NCBI GenBank assembly: GCA_017883185.1
Contig: JADGOB010000023.1
Span: forward strand, 1 to 39,739
Reading direction: 5' to 3'
Length of the DNA: 39,739 nucleotides
From: Acidobacteriota bacterium
GTDB lineage: Bacteria > Acidobacteriota > Vicinamibacteria > Vicinamibacterales > Fen-181
Positions 23,678 to 32,773 of this stretch are shown here, one piece after another. The translations under genes were made by a program, and so were the position numbers. A model generated the notes under the pieces. That model was not told where the DNA came from, did no database searches, and saw nothing but the letters and a program-made list of their open reading frames with translations. Every line of letters starts with the position of its first letter. Positions within the stretch are counted from its first letter, which is position 1.

Positions 23678-23746
23678 GGTTCATCACCTCCACGCACGGC
23701 CTAGAGCGGCAGGATTGCCGGTACCGGACCGCCGTTCAGCCCACAC

Positions 23747-23826
23747 GGTAAACAGTAGACAGTGGACGAGAGGCCTCGACGCGACGATCGCGCATCAAGG
23801 CCTGCCGACCACTGCCTGCTGTTTAC
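23747..23826. repeat. 80-bp composite palindrome with heptamer-type arms between truB and rpsO
   Basis: The outer arms are 23748-23765 and 23809-23826: 16 of 18 positions pair, and the two mismatches become G-U pairs in one of the RNA strands. Inside are AGGCCT at 23771-23776 and 23798-23803, and an inner GCGA/TCGC stem (23781-23784, 23788-23791). The left arm contains two 7-bp units, CAGTAGA and CAGTGGA, like the CAG-phased heptamers at other 3' ends. It starts 34 bp past the truB stop and ends about 70 bp before the rpsO start on the - strand. No T-tract is present. Confidence 0.75.
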
Positions 23827-23859
23827 ATGGATTCTCGATAATCCAACAGATGCAACATC

Positions 23860-24750
23860 TTACTTCACGACCACGGCGGGATGCAAAACGCCGGGTTGCC
23901 CGGTCGTCCTCGCGATGGCGAGAAGGCTCCCATCTGGAGCCATGAGCCGGACAGTCGTGAGGCCGGCGAATGCGGACGCGCGGAACGCCGGGATCATGAT
24001 CTCGTTGCCGTGCCCGGCTCGGCGGGCGTCCTCTTCGTCGAGCGGGACTGCAGGCAGCTGGGGCAGGAGGCGCTCCATCGGAACGAGTCGCCCGGCCGCG
24101 TCGTCGGGATGCTCTTCCAGCGCGCCCAGCGCCACGGCGTCCTCGAGCCCGAACTCGCCGCTGGCCGTGCGCCGAAGGCTCTCGAGGCAGGCGCCGCATC
24201 CCAGGTGCCATCCGAGCTCGTGGACAAGAGATCGGACATAGTAACCGGCAGACGACCGGAGGCGAATGCGAACCAGCGGCAGCTGCACCTCCAGCAGTTC
24301 GCACGCGTGCAACTCGACGGTTGCCGGGGCGACGGCCACCGCCTCGCCCCTTCGCGCCAGCACGTGCGCGCGAACACCCTCGATCTTCTTAGCGGAAAAC
24401 GACGGCGGCAGCTGCAGGTGCACGCCGAGGAAGCGAGCCAGGCTGGCCGAAATATCGGCGGCAGTGGGCATCGACACCGGGGATGGCGAGGGCACGGGCG
24501 TGCCGGTGCGGTCCCAGGTGTCGGTCGCGAGCCCCAGACGCACGGTGGCGTCGTAGGCCTTGGGCTGTCCCGAGAGGAACTGCGCGAGGCGCGTGGCGCG
24601 GCCGACGACCAGCACGAGCACCCCGGTGGCCATTGGATCGAGCGTGCCGGTATGCCCGATGGCGCGGGTGCCGAGGAGGCGACGGGCCCTCGCCACCACG
24701 TCGTGGGACGTCGGCCCTTCGGGCTTGTCAATGACGAGGACGCCGTCCAT
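23860..24750 (-). CDS. truB: tRNA pseudouridine-55 synthase
   Basis: It isomerises U55 in the T-loop of elongator tRNAs. The start ATG 24748-24750 (MDGVLVIDKPEGPTSH) shares one base with the nrnA stop (TGATG), so translation is coupled. The 296 residues carry the catalytic motif GHTGTLDPMATGVL with D38, the KAYDATVRLG strand, the 'QLPPSFSAKKIEGVRAHVLAR' region (split over about 118-140) and SSAGYYVRSLVHELG. The C-terminal part (about 225-296) looks like a PUA-type domain. It is in the conserved rbfA-nrnA-truB-rpsO-pnp order. Confidence 0.96.
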   Translation of the reverse strand: MDGVLVIDKPEGPTSHDVVARARRLLGTRAIGHTGTLDPMATGVLVLVVGRATRLAQFLSGQPKAYDATVRLGLATDTWDRTGTPVPSPSPVSMPTAADISASLARFLGVHLQLPPSFSAKKIEGVRAHVLARRGEAVAVAPATVELHACELLEVQLPLVRIRLRSSAGYYVRSLVHELGWHLGCGACLESLRRTASGEFGLEDAVALGALEEHPDDAAGRLVPMERLLPQLPAVPLDEEDARRAGHGNEIMIPAFRASAFAGLTTVRLMAPDGSLLAIARTTGQPGVLHPAVVVK

Positions 24751-25751
24751 CAGCCCTGCGTCTGCGTCGCCCGCTCGATGGCCGCTTCCACGAGTGGCAT
24801 CACCTGGTGGCGCACGTCGGGGAGGCTGCCAAGGACGGTGCACCCTGACGCGTTCTTGTGGCCGCCGCCGCCGAACTGCTTGGCCACGCCGCCGACGTCG
24901 ATGCTGCCTTTCGAGCGCAGGCTCACCCGGTACTCGTTGGGCTCCCACTCCTTGAAGAAGACGACGACCTGGATCTCCTTGACGGTGAGCGGCACGTTGA
25001 TCAGCCCCTCGATGTCGTCGTAGGTGCCTCCGGAGGCGCGCGCCATGGCCCGGTTGAGGCAGATGGCCGCGAGGCGGCCGGACGCATCGATCTCGACCGA
25101 GCCGAGGACCGCGCCGAAGAGCCGCAGCCGCCCGATGTTGTTGGTGTCGAACACGCTGCGCGCGATGGCCACCGGGTCTATGCCGGTCTCGAGGGTCTGG
25201 CGGCAGATATCGAAGGTCCGGGGCGAAATGCCGGCGTGGTGGAACGACCCGGTGTCGGTCAGGATCGCGACGTAGATGTGCGTGGCGATCTCCCGGGTCA
25301 GCGGGACGCCCAGGGATCGGATGACATCGAAGACCATCTCCCCGCACGCCGCCGCCCCGGCGTTGAACCAGTTGACCGCCCCGTACATCGCGTTGCCGGG
25401 GTGGTGATCGACGTTGACGATGAAGTAGCGCTCGAGCCCCGAGACGCCCGTGCGCGCCAGGTCGCTGCACTCCATCACGATGACGGCGTCGTAGTCTCCC
25501 TCGACGTGATCCGCGATCTCGATCTCCGACACGCCGGGGAACGTCTGCAGCGCCGGCAGCGCCGGGTTGCAGTTGACGACGCGGACGTCCTTGCCGAGGG
25601 CGCGCAAGGCATACGCCATCGCCATCTGCGAGCCGATCGAATCGCCGTCCGGCTTCAGGTGAGAGGTGAGGAGGAACCGCTGACGCCGCAGCACTTCGTC
25701 GTGAATCTGCTGCAGCTGTTCCTGATCAGTCCTGGTTGCGCTCAGGGTCAT
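24750..25751 (-). CDS. nrnA: DHH/DHHA1 phosphoesterase, NrnA-type oligoribonuclease / pAp phosphatase
   Basis: It hydrolyses very short RNAs and 3'-phosphoadenosine 5'-phosphate in many bacteria that lack Orn. The 333 residues show the metal-binding pattern H31-x3-D35-x-D37 (TSHLKPDGDSIGS), D97 (MECSDLA), the DHH triad D115-H117 (NVDHHPGN), and ILTDTGSFHH. The C-terminal DHHA1 domain contains FGGGGHKNASG. The start overlaps the end of rbfA by 26 bp and the stop overlaps truB, so this is a tightly coupled operon. The product would finish mononucleotide recovery after PNPase and other exonucleases. Confidence 0.93.
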   Translation of the reverse strand: MTLSATRTDQEQLQQIHDEVLRRQRFLLTSHLKPDGDSIGSQMAMAYALRALGKDVRVVNCNPALPALQTFPGVSEIEIADHVEGDYDAVIVMECSDLARTGVSGLERYFIVNVDHHPGNAMYGAVNWFNAGAAACGEMVFDVIRSLGVPLTREIATHIYVAILTDTGSFHHAGISPRTFDICRQTLETGIDPVAIARSVFDTNNIGRLRLFGAVLGSVEIDASGRLAAICLNRAMARASGGTYDDIEGLINVPLTVKEIQVVVFFKEWEPNEYRVSLRSKGSIDVGGVAKQFGGGGHKNASGCTVLGSLPDVRHQVMPLVEAAIERATQTQG

Positions 25752-26121
25752 GGTTGGGATCGTCGTGACCGACGTCGGCCTCGTGAATCTCCTGCAGCAC
25801 TCGCTCGATGCGCTCCTGGTTCTCGATCGACTTGTCGAAGAAGAACTCGAGGACCGGGACGCGCCTGAGCCGCAGGCGCTGGCCGATCTGGTGCCGGAGG
25901 AACGGGGCCGCTCGGTTGAGCGCCTTCGCGGTCTCGCGCCGCTGCAACTCGGACCCCATGGTGGTGTAGTACACGCGAGCCAGTTGCAGGTCGGGCGACA
26001 CCTGGACGCGGGTGACGGTCAGGAACCCGATGCCAGGATCGTGGACCTCGCGCGCCAGCATCACGCTGATTTCCGCGCGAATCTGGTCGGCGACACGGTC
26101 AGGTCGGTACCCTTGGGGCAT
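25726..26121 (-). CDS. rbfA: 30S ribosome-binding factor A
   Basis: A cold-responsive assembly factor for the 30S subunit that helps mature the 16S 5' end. ATG 26119-26121 is chosen (MPQGYRPDRVADQIRAEISV) since this is the usual N-terminus; an upstream start would add 12 residues. The 131-residue KH-like protein has LAREVHDPGIGFLTVTRVQVSPDLQLARVYYT and RVPVLEFFFDKSIENQERIERVL, both characteristic. The tail is acidic and N/D-rich (GHDDPNHDPERNQD). The last 26 bp overlap nrnA. An 84-bp gap separates it from infB. Confidence 0.95.
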   Translation of the reverse strand: MPQGYRPDRVADQIRAEISVMLAREVHDPGIGFLTVTRVQVSPDLQLARVYYTTMGSELQRRETAKALNRAAPFLRHQIGQRLRLRRVPVLEFFFDKSIENQERIERVLQEIHEADVGHDDPNHDPERNQD

Positions 26122-26205
26122 ACGGTGCTGGTACGGCAGGGCAGGGCACGGTCGCACGCCGCCGCCTCGTTTCAGGTCACAGCAGCGCGACGACCATGGC
26201 GCCGG

Positions 26206-29200
26206 TTACGCCGGGGCGGGCGCCGCCACGCGTTCGATGACGAAGACCTCGATCGCGTCGCCGACCTTGATGTCGTTGAACCGCTCGAGGCCGATGCCGC
26301 ACTCGAACCCGGTCTTGACCTCGGATACGTCATCTTTGAACCGGCGCAACGATCCGATCTTCCCCCCGAACACGACGACGTGATCGCGCAACAATCGCGC
26401 CTGCGCGTCGCCGCTGCGCTTGATCGTCCCTTCGGTGACCAGGCAGCCGGCAATCGAGCCGATCTTCGGCACGCGGAAGACCTCGCGCACCTCGGCCATG
26501 CCCAGGCGCACTTCCTTGAACGTCGGCTCGAGCAACCCCGCCATCGCCTTCTTCATCTCGTCGATGACGTTGTAGATCACCGAGTGCAGGCGGAGATCCA
26601 CGTGCTCGCGCTCGGCCACCTCGGCCGCGTTCCGGTCGGGCCGGACGCTGAAGCCGATGACGATGGCGTTCGACGCGGACGCCAGCAGGACGTCGGACTC
26701 GTTGATGGCGCCGACACCCGAGTGGATGATCCGGATCTTCACCTTCTCGTCGGACAGCTTCGTCAGCGTGTCGGCGAGCACTTCCGCCGACCCCTGGACG
26801 TCGGCCTTGATGATGATCGGCAGTTCCTTGATGGCTCCCTCGGCGATCTGCTGCTGCAGCGACTCGAGCGTCAGGCGCGTCGTCTTGGTGAACGCCGCCT
26901 TTTCCTTCACCTGGGACTGCCGAAACAGCGCGACCTGCCGCGCCTTCGCGGCATCTTTGATCGCCTGGAACGAGTCGCCAGGCCGCGGCAACGCCGACAG
27001 GCCGAGCACCTCGACCGGGAACGACGGCCCGGCGACCTTGATCTGCCGACCGCGGTCATCGATGAGGGCGCGCACCTTGCCGAGGATCGGGCCCGCGATG
27101 ACGGTGTCGCCGATGTGCAGCGTGCCGTCCTGGACGAGAATCGTCGCGACCGGCCCGCGTCCCTTGTCCAGTTCTGCCTCGAGCACAGTCCCAGAGGCCG
27201 CCCGCTTCGGGTTCGCCTTGAGGTCGCTGATGTCGGTGACCAGCAGGATCATTTCGAGCAGGAGCGCGAGGTTCTGGCGCTTCTTCGCCGACACCTCGAC
27301 CATGACCGTCGAGCCGCCCCATTCCTCGGGCATCAGGCCGAGGTCGGACAGCTCGCGCTTCACCCGTTCCGGGTTGGCGTCCGGCTTGTCCACCTTGTTG
27401 ATCGCCACGATGATCGGCACGCCGGCCGCCTTTGCATGGTCGATCGCTTCCCGCGTCTGTGGCATCACCCCGTCGTCTGCCGCGACGACAAGGATGACGA
27501 TGTCGGTGACGCGCGCCCCGCGGGCGCGCATGAGAGTGAACGCTTCGTGACCGGGCGTGTCGAGGAACACCACGCTGCGGTTGTTCACCTGCACGTGATA
27601 GGCCCCGATGTGCTGCGTGATGCCGCCCGCTTCGCGCTCGGCGACGCGGGTCTCCCGGATGCCGTCGAGCAGCGTCGTCTTGCCGTGGTCAACGTGCCCC
27701 ATGACGGTGACGACGGGCGCGCGCGTCACGCGATCCTCCGGGTGGGCGTCCACGGTCTCGACCTCGAGCAGTTCCTCTTCGAAGCTGCGGAGTTTCACCT
27801 CGGCGCCGAACTCCCGCGCGACCATCGTCGCGGTGTCGATGTCCAGCGTCGTGTTGATGGTCATCATGATCCGCTTGTCGAGGAGTTTCTTGAGAACATC
27901 CTTCGTGCGGAGTTCGAGCTTCTCGGCGAGATCCTTGACCGTCATGCCTTCGGCGAGCGTAATCGTGCGTGTGATCGGCGGCGGGGCCACCGGCATCGAC
28001 ATCTGGGGCACGCGCGGCGCTTCGCGCCGGGCGCCGCCTTGATGTCGCTGTCCAAAGGCCGGTCGTCCACCCATCGGAGGACGGAAGGGCTGGCCGGGCC
28101 GCGGGGCGCCTGGCCGGGCACCAATCGGAGATGGCGCGCCCGGCCGTGGCGGCTGGGCGGATCGAACCGGCTGCGACGGCAGCGGACGAGGACCACTCAT
28201 GGCCGCGGGGCGCGGAGGCAACTGTCCGGGCCTCGTGCCCGGGGTCCAGGGCCGCGCGCCTGTCGCTGTCGCGCCAGGTCGTGACGAATCCGGGATGGCC
28301 GGCCGCTGCACGGGACGACCCACCTGGCCGGTCGGGCCCGGTCGCGGCCCTGGTTTCGGAGTCGGCGGCGCCATCGTGCGCGGCGTGAGCCGCGGCGCGA
28401 GCGGCGGAGGCGTTTCTTCGACGCGCAGGCGCAACTGCGGCGGCACGAGGCGGCCGAGCGGCGGCATGACCGGTCGCGGTGTCGGAGGCGGCACGGCCGG
28501 CCGTGCCGGCGTCCCCGGCGTCGCGGGGTGCGCAAGTCTGGGCGCTGCCGGAGCGGGAGCGTGCGCCGGCGCATGGCCAGCCGGCGGGTGCGGCCGGACC
28601 GCTGGCGCCGGCGTGACCGCGTCGGGCGGCAGTACTGGTGCAGGCGGGGCCACCGGTTCATGCACGACAGGCGCAAGGGCCGCCAGGGGAGGCGTCGTTT
28701 TCGTCGGTTCTTCCACCCCCGCCGTCTCAACCGGGGCGACTTCGACCACCGGCTCTGGGGGTTCGGGCTCGATCACCGCGGGCAGCGTTTTCGGTTCCGG
28801 CGGCGTGACTTCTGCCGTGGGTGCGGCCACGATCGGCTCGGGAAAAGCCTCGGCCTGCGGCTCAACCTCGACCGGCATCTCCGCCGTGCCGGTCGTCGCG
28901 TCAGGCTCGGCCAGTTGCGGCTCGCCTTCGCTCGCATCGACTGGCGTCGGCCGATGCGTCTTGACCAGGCGAGGCGGCGGAAGCGCGGGCACCGCCGCCT
29001 TCGGCGGTTCCAGTTTCTTGGCGGCGCCGGGTTTCTTCGGTTTGTGGACCGGCGCCTCGGCGAACATATCGCCGCGGGGCAGCGACACTCCGCGCTGCCG
29101 CGCCATCCGCTCAACGAACTGTTTGCCAACGACCTCTTCGATCGTGCTCGACGCGCCCTTCACTTCGATCCCGTGATCGCGTTTGAGCAGAGCGACGACT

Positions 29201-29256
29201 TCCTGACTGGTCGTTCCCAACAGTTCCGCGACTTTGTAAATCCGGACAGTGGCCAA
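26206..29256 (-). CDS. infB: Translation initiation factor IF-2
   Basis: This GTPase brings fMet-tRNA to the 30S and promotes subunit joining. The start is set at TTG 29254-29256 (ATVRIYKVAELLGTTSQEVV after it), because this is the standard IF2N N-terminus and GAGG lies 7 nt upstream; the frame further up overlaps nusA. The 1016 residues comprise IF2N (1-55), a Pro/Ala-rich linker (about 75-435), a second IF2N-like domain (TITLAEGMTVKDLAEKL), then the G domain. G motifs are GHVDHGKT (about 519), DTPGH (about 563), NKVDK (about 618) and SAKK. Domains II to IV follow, with KADVQGSAEVL and 'FNDIKVGDAIEVF' at the end. nusA ends 19 nt upstream, leaving no room for the ylxR/ylxQ genes often found here. 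Confidence 0.97.
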   Translation of the reverse strand: MATVRIYKVAELLGTTSQEVVALLKRDHGIEVKGASSTIEEVVGKQFVERMARQRGVSLPRGDMFAEAPVHKPKKPGAAKKLEPPKAAVPALPPPRLVKTHRPTPVDASEGEPQLAEPDATTGTAEMPVEVEPQAEAFPEPIVAAPTAEVTPPEPKTLPAVIEPEPPEPVVEVAPVETAGVEEPTKTTPPLAALAPVVHEPVAPPAPVLPPDAVTPAPAVRPHPPAGHAPAHAPAPAAPRLAHPATPGTPARPAVPPPTPRPVMPPLGRLVPPQLRLRVEETPPPLAPRLTPRTMAPPTPKPGPRPGPTGQVGRPVQRPAIPDSSRPGATATGARPWTPGTRPGQLPPRPAAMSGPRPLPSQPVRSAQPPRPGAPSPIGARPGAPRPGQPFRPPMGGRPAFGQRHQGGARREAPRVPQMSMPVAPPPITRTITLAEGMTVKDLAEKLELRTKDVLKKLLDKRIMMTINTTLDIDTATMVAREFGAEVKLRSFEEELLEVETVDAHPEDRVTRAPVVTVMGHVDHGKTTLLDGIRETRVAEREAGGITQHIGAYHVQVNNRSVVFLDTPGHEAFTLMRARGARVTDIVILVVAADDGVMPQTREAIDHAKAAGVPIIVAINKVDKPDANPERVKRELSDLGLMPEEWGGSTVMVEVSAKKRQNLALLLEMILLVTDISDLKANPKRAASGTVLEAELDKGRGPVATILVQDGTLHIGDTVIAGPILGKVRALIDDRGRQIKVAGPSFPVEVLGLSALPRPGDSFQAIKDAAKARQVALFRQSQVKEKAAFTKTTRLTLESLQQQIAEGAIKELPIIIKADVQGSAEVLADTLTKLSDEKVKIRIIHSGVGAINESDVLLASASNAIVIGFSVRPDRNAAEVAEREHVDLRLHSVIYNVIDEMKKAMAGLLEPTFKEVRLGMAEVREVFRVPKIGSIAGCLVTEGTIKRSGDAQARLLRDHVVVFGGKIGSLRRFKDDVSEVKTGFECGIGLERFNDIKVGDAIEVFVIERVAAPAPA

Positions 29257-29275
29257 CGGATACCTCGAATAGCTG

Positions 29276-30712
<1,437 letters not shown>

Positions 30713-30736
30713 AGCTCTCTGAACGAGACTGACGCG

Positions 30737-31231
30737 TCAGAACTCCACTTCGAGCCGTGCGCGCGACACCACGGCCAGCGGCACGCGCACCTGCCGGCCG
30801 CTCTCGAAACCCAGCACCACGTCTCCCGCGTCGATTCCCTGGATCCGCCCGCGGAAATGCGTCTGCCCATTCACCGGCTCTGCGGTCACGATCTGGGCCA
30901 ACCGCCCGCGGAAGCGCTCGTAATCGCCGGAGTGCCGCAACGGGCGGTCGAGGCCCGGAGAGGTCACCTCCAGCGTGTACGCACGGTCGATCGCCTCGTC
31001 GACGTCGAGCAAGGCGCTCAAATCATGGCTGACGTTCCGGCAATCATCGACGCCGACCGAGTCCACCGGCGACCCCGGCCTGGCCTGCGTGTCGGCAAGG
31101 CCGGCGCGGTCGATCGTGACCCGCAGCACCCAGCCCGCCGCCTCGCGGCGAAACTGCACGTCGAAAATCTCGAGCCCGTACGTCTGGCCGGCGCGCTCGG
31201 CCAGAGCGCGCACGCGTTCGAGGCGTTCCAC
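30737..31231 (-). CDS. rimP: Ribosome maturation factor RimP
   Basis: RimP assists 30S assembly together with S12 and S19 binding. The open frame reaches back to a TTG at 31303, but the start is placed at GTG 31229-31231 (VERLERVRALAERAGQTYGLE), because GGGGAG (31235-31240) lies 4 nt upstream and the 164-residue length then matches the family. Conserved elements are LEIFDVQFRREAAGWVLRVTIDR, VDDCRNVSHDLSALLD (about 72-87) and YTLEVTSPGLDRPLRH (about 94-109), the RimP signature. A C-terminal Sm-like domain ends RVPLAVVSRARLEVEF. An intrinsic terminator lies immediately before the Shine-Dalgarno site (31241-31270), so expression may depend on read-through. Confidence 0.93.
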   Translation of the reverse strand: MERLERVRALAERAGQTYGLEIFDVQFRREAAGWVLRVTIDRAGLADTQARPGSPVDSVGVDDCRNVSHDLSALLDVDEAIDRAYTLEVTSPGLDRPLRHSGDYERFRGRLAQIVTAEPVNGQTHFRGRIQGIDAGDVVLGFESGRQVRVPLAVVSRARLEVEF

Positions 31232-31240
31232 GGTCTCCCC

Positions 31241-31270
31241 AAAATACAAAAAGTGGGCACCGGCCCACTT
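31241..31270 (-). terminator. Intrinsic terminator in the rimP leader (probable attenuator)
   Basis: AAGTGGGC (31251-31258) and GCCCACTT (31263-31270) form a perfect 8-bp stem with a 4-nt loop. On the - strand the stem is followed by TTTGTATTTT (31241-31250), so the transcript reads UUUUUGUAUUUU after the GC part. This is a complete intrinsic terminator. The rimP Shine-Dalgarno site (31235-31240) begins directly after the T-tract, leaving no room for a promoter between them. It may also serve as the rimO terminator. Confidence 0.85.
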
Positions 31271-31306
31271 CAGTTGCCCTCCCGGCCTCGACACCCGAAG
31301 CAACTC

Positions 31307-31336
31307 AGTATATCACGCCGTTTTCAACACGGGCAA
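31307..31336 (-). promoter_or_regulatory. Probable sigma-70 promoter for rimP-nusA-infB at the rimO stop codon
   Basis: On the - strand, TTGCCC (31331-31336, 4/6) is followed after 18 bp by TATACT (31307-31312, 5/6). The bases before the -10 box are TGA, which is the rimO stop codon and gives an extended -10 (TGATATACT). Transcription would begin near 31300, giving a leader of about 70 nt that contains the terminator at 31241-31270. Confidence 0.6.
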
Positions 31337-32731
31337 CGGACGGACCACGAGATCGTAGCCGCGGGCCGCGATCACCTCGGCGGCAATCAGCGCGCCAGGC
31401 CGGCACACGGCCGGGTCGGCGTCGGACAGATACACCAGCGGATCGATCTCCGGTGCCTGCCCCGGAAGCCGGCCGCGGAGGACCAGTGGATGCTCCGGCG
31501 AAGGGCCGTCAACGAGCACCTGGACCCGCTGGCCGATCCGTCGCCTGTTGGCCGAGGTCACCAAACGCCGCTGCATCGTCATGATCGCGCGCTGCCGCTG
31601 CATCTTGACGCGCCGCGGAACGTCATCTGTCATCCGCCCGGCCGCCGTTCCCTCTTCATGCGAGTAGGTGAAGACGCCCACGTGGTCGAACCCCGTGGCC
31701 TCGACGAACTGCCGCAGTTCCTCGAACTCGCGATCCGTTTCGCCCGGGAAGCCGACGATGAAGGTGGTCCGAAGCGTGACTCCCGGAACGGTCGAGCGAA
31801 TCTTCTCGATGAGCCGGGTGTAGCTGGCGCGCGTGCCCGGGCGACGCATGCGCTCGAGCACCGGGTCGGACGCGTGCTGCAGCGGCAAATCCACGTACTT
31901 GCACACCTTTTCGCATTCCGCGATCGCCGTCAGCGTGTCCGCCGTGATCGTGGTGGGGTAGAGGTACAGCAGCCGAATCCACTCGAGGCCGTCCACCAGG
32001 TTCAGCTGCCGGAGCAGCCGCGGCAAGGCCCCGCGTTCTCCCTGGTCGTTGCCGAAGTAGGTCGTGTCCTGCGAGACGAGGAGCAGTTCCTTCACGCCGC
32101 GGGCGGCCAGATCGCGCGCCTCGCGGAGGATCGAGTCGGCGGGGCGGCTGCGGTAGGCGCCGCGCAGGCGTGGGATGATGCAGAACGCACACTTGTAGTT
32201 GCACCCCTCGGCGATCTTCAGGTAGGCGAAGTGCGATGGCGTGGTGAGCGTGCGGGGCGTGTCGGCGTCGTAGATGTAGGTCGGGAGCGCGGGCGGTTCC
32301 CGGTGCGGGGCGACGGCCCTGACCGTTCCGGACTGCGCGTCGCGTCGGCCGCGGTACAGCGGGAGCGTCTGCCCGGCCGCGGGCGGCTGGCCCGCGATGG
32401 CCTCGACGATCTGTGGCACCTCGCCCGTGCCCAGCACCTCGTCGATCTCCGGGATCTCCCTGCGGAGTTCGTCCCGATAGCGCTCGGCCATGCACCCGGT
32501 GACGACGAGCCGCTGGCAGCGCCCGTGCTTCTTCTGCTCCGCCATCTCGAGGATGGCGTTGACCGATTCCTGCCGCGCCGATTCGATGAACGCACAGGTG
32601 TTGACGACGAGAACGTCCGCGTCCGCGGCGTCGGGCGTGAGCGTGTGTCCGGCCTGCTGCGCGAGGCCCAGCATCACTTCCGAGTCAACCAGGTTCTTGG
32701 GACAGCCGAGGGAAACAAGGCCGATCTTCAT
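31313..32731 (-). CDS. rimO: Ribosomal protein S12 methylthiotransferase RimO
   Basis: A radical-SAM enzyme that adds a methylthio group to an aspartate of S12. The 472-residue protein starts MKIGLVSLGCPKNLVDSE, which distinguishes RimO from the tRNA enzyme MiaB. The N-terminal domain has the three cluster cysteines C10, C46 and C80. The radical-SAM motif is C177-x3-C181-x2-C184 (EGCNYKCAFC). The 'YLYPTTITADTLTAI' and 'GFPGETDREFEEL' elements and a C-terminal TRAM domain (about 390-472) follow. It lies directly upstream of rimP, linking S12 modification with 30S assembly genes. No clear Shine-Dalgarno site is visible; the 34 bp before it are a heptamer array. The stop codon forms part of the rimP promoter. 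Confidence 0.96.
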   Translation of the reverse strand: MKIGLVSLGCPKNLVDSEVMLGLAQQAGHTLTPDAADADVLVVNTCAFIESARQESVNAILEMAEQKKHGRCQRLVVTGCMAERYRDELRREIPEIDEVLGTGEVPQIVEAIAGQPPAAGQTLPLYRGRRDAQSGTVRAVAPHREPPALPTYIYDADTPRTLTTPSHFAYLKIAEGCNYKCAFCIIPRLRGAYRSRPADSILREARDLAARGVKELLLVSQDTTYFGNDQGERGALPRLLRQLNLVDGLEWIRLLYLYPTTITADTLTAIAECEKVCKYVDLPLQHASDPVLERMRRPGTRASYTRLIEKIRSTVPGVTLRTTFIVGFPGETDREFEELRQFVEATGFDHVGVFTYSHEEGTAAGRMTDDVPRRVKMQRQRAIMTMQRRLVTSANRRRIGQRVQVLVDGPSPEHPLVLRGRLPGQAPEIDPLVYLSDADPAVCRPGALIAAEVIAARGYDLVVRPLPVLKTA

Positions 32732-32732
32732 T

Positions 32733-32773
32733 CAGGATTTACAGACAGGATTCAGGAGTCGGGATCTAGAGTC
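32733..32773. repeat. Degenerate heptamer array, CAGGATT-type units, between the isomerase and rimO genes
   Basis: CAGGATT occurs at 32733-32739 and 32746-32752, followed without a gap by CAGGAGT (32753-32759), CGGGATC (32760-32766) and TAGAGTC (32767-32773). The 7-bp period is clear for three to four units and decays to the right. The array fills the whole gap, covers the stop codon of the isomerase gene (32766-32768) and reaches to within a few bases of the rimO start. Confidence 0.65.

Noticed and set aside
25750-28284. An 844-codon open frame antisense to rbfA and infB
   Set aside because: A high-GC shadow frame: Arg/Asp/His-rich composition with no recognisable domain, opposite to genes with clear conserved motifs.
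31232-31303. A longer RimP starting at TTG 31303, with the terminator hairpin translated
   Set aside because: It would add 24 residues not expected in the family, and the GTG start has an ideal ribosome-binding site; the frame is open there, so it is not fully excluded.
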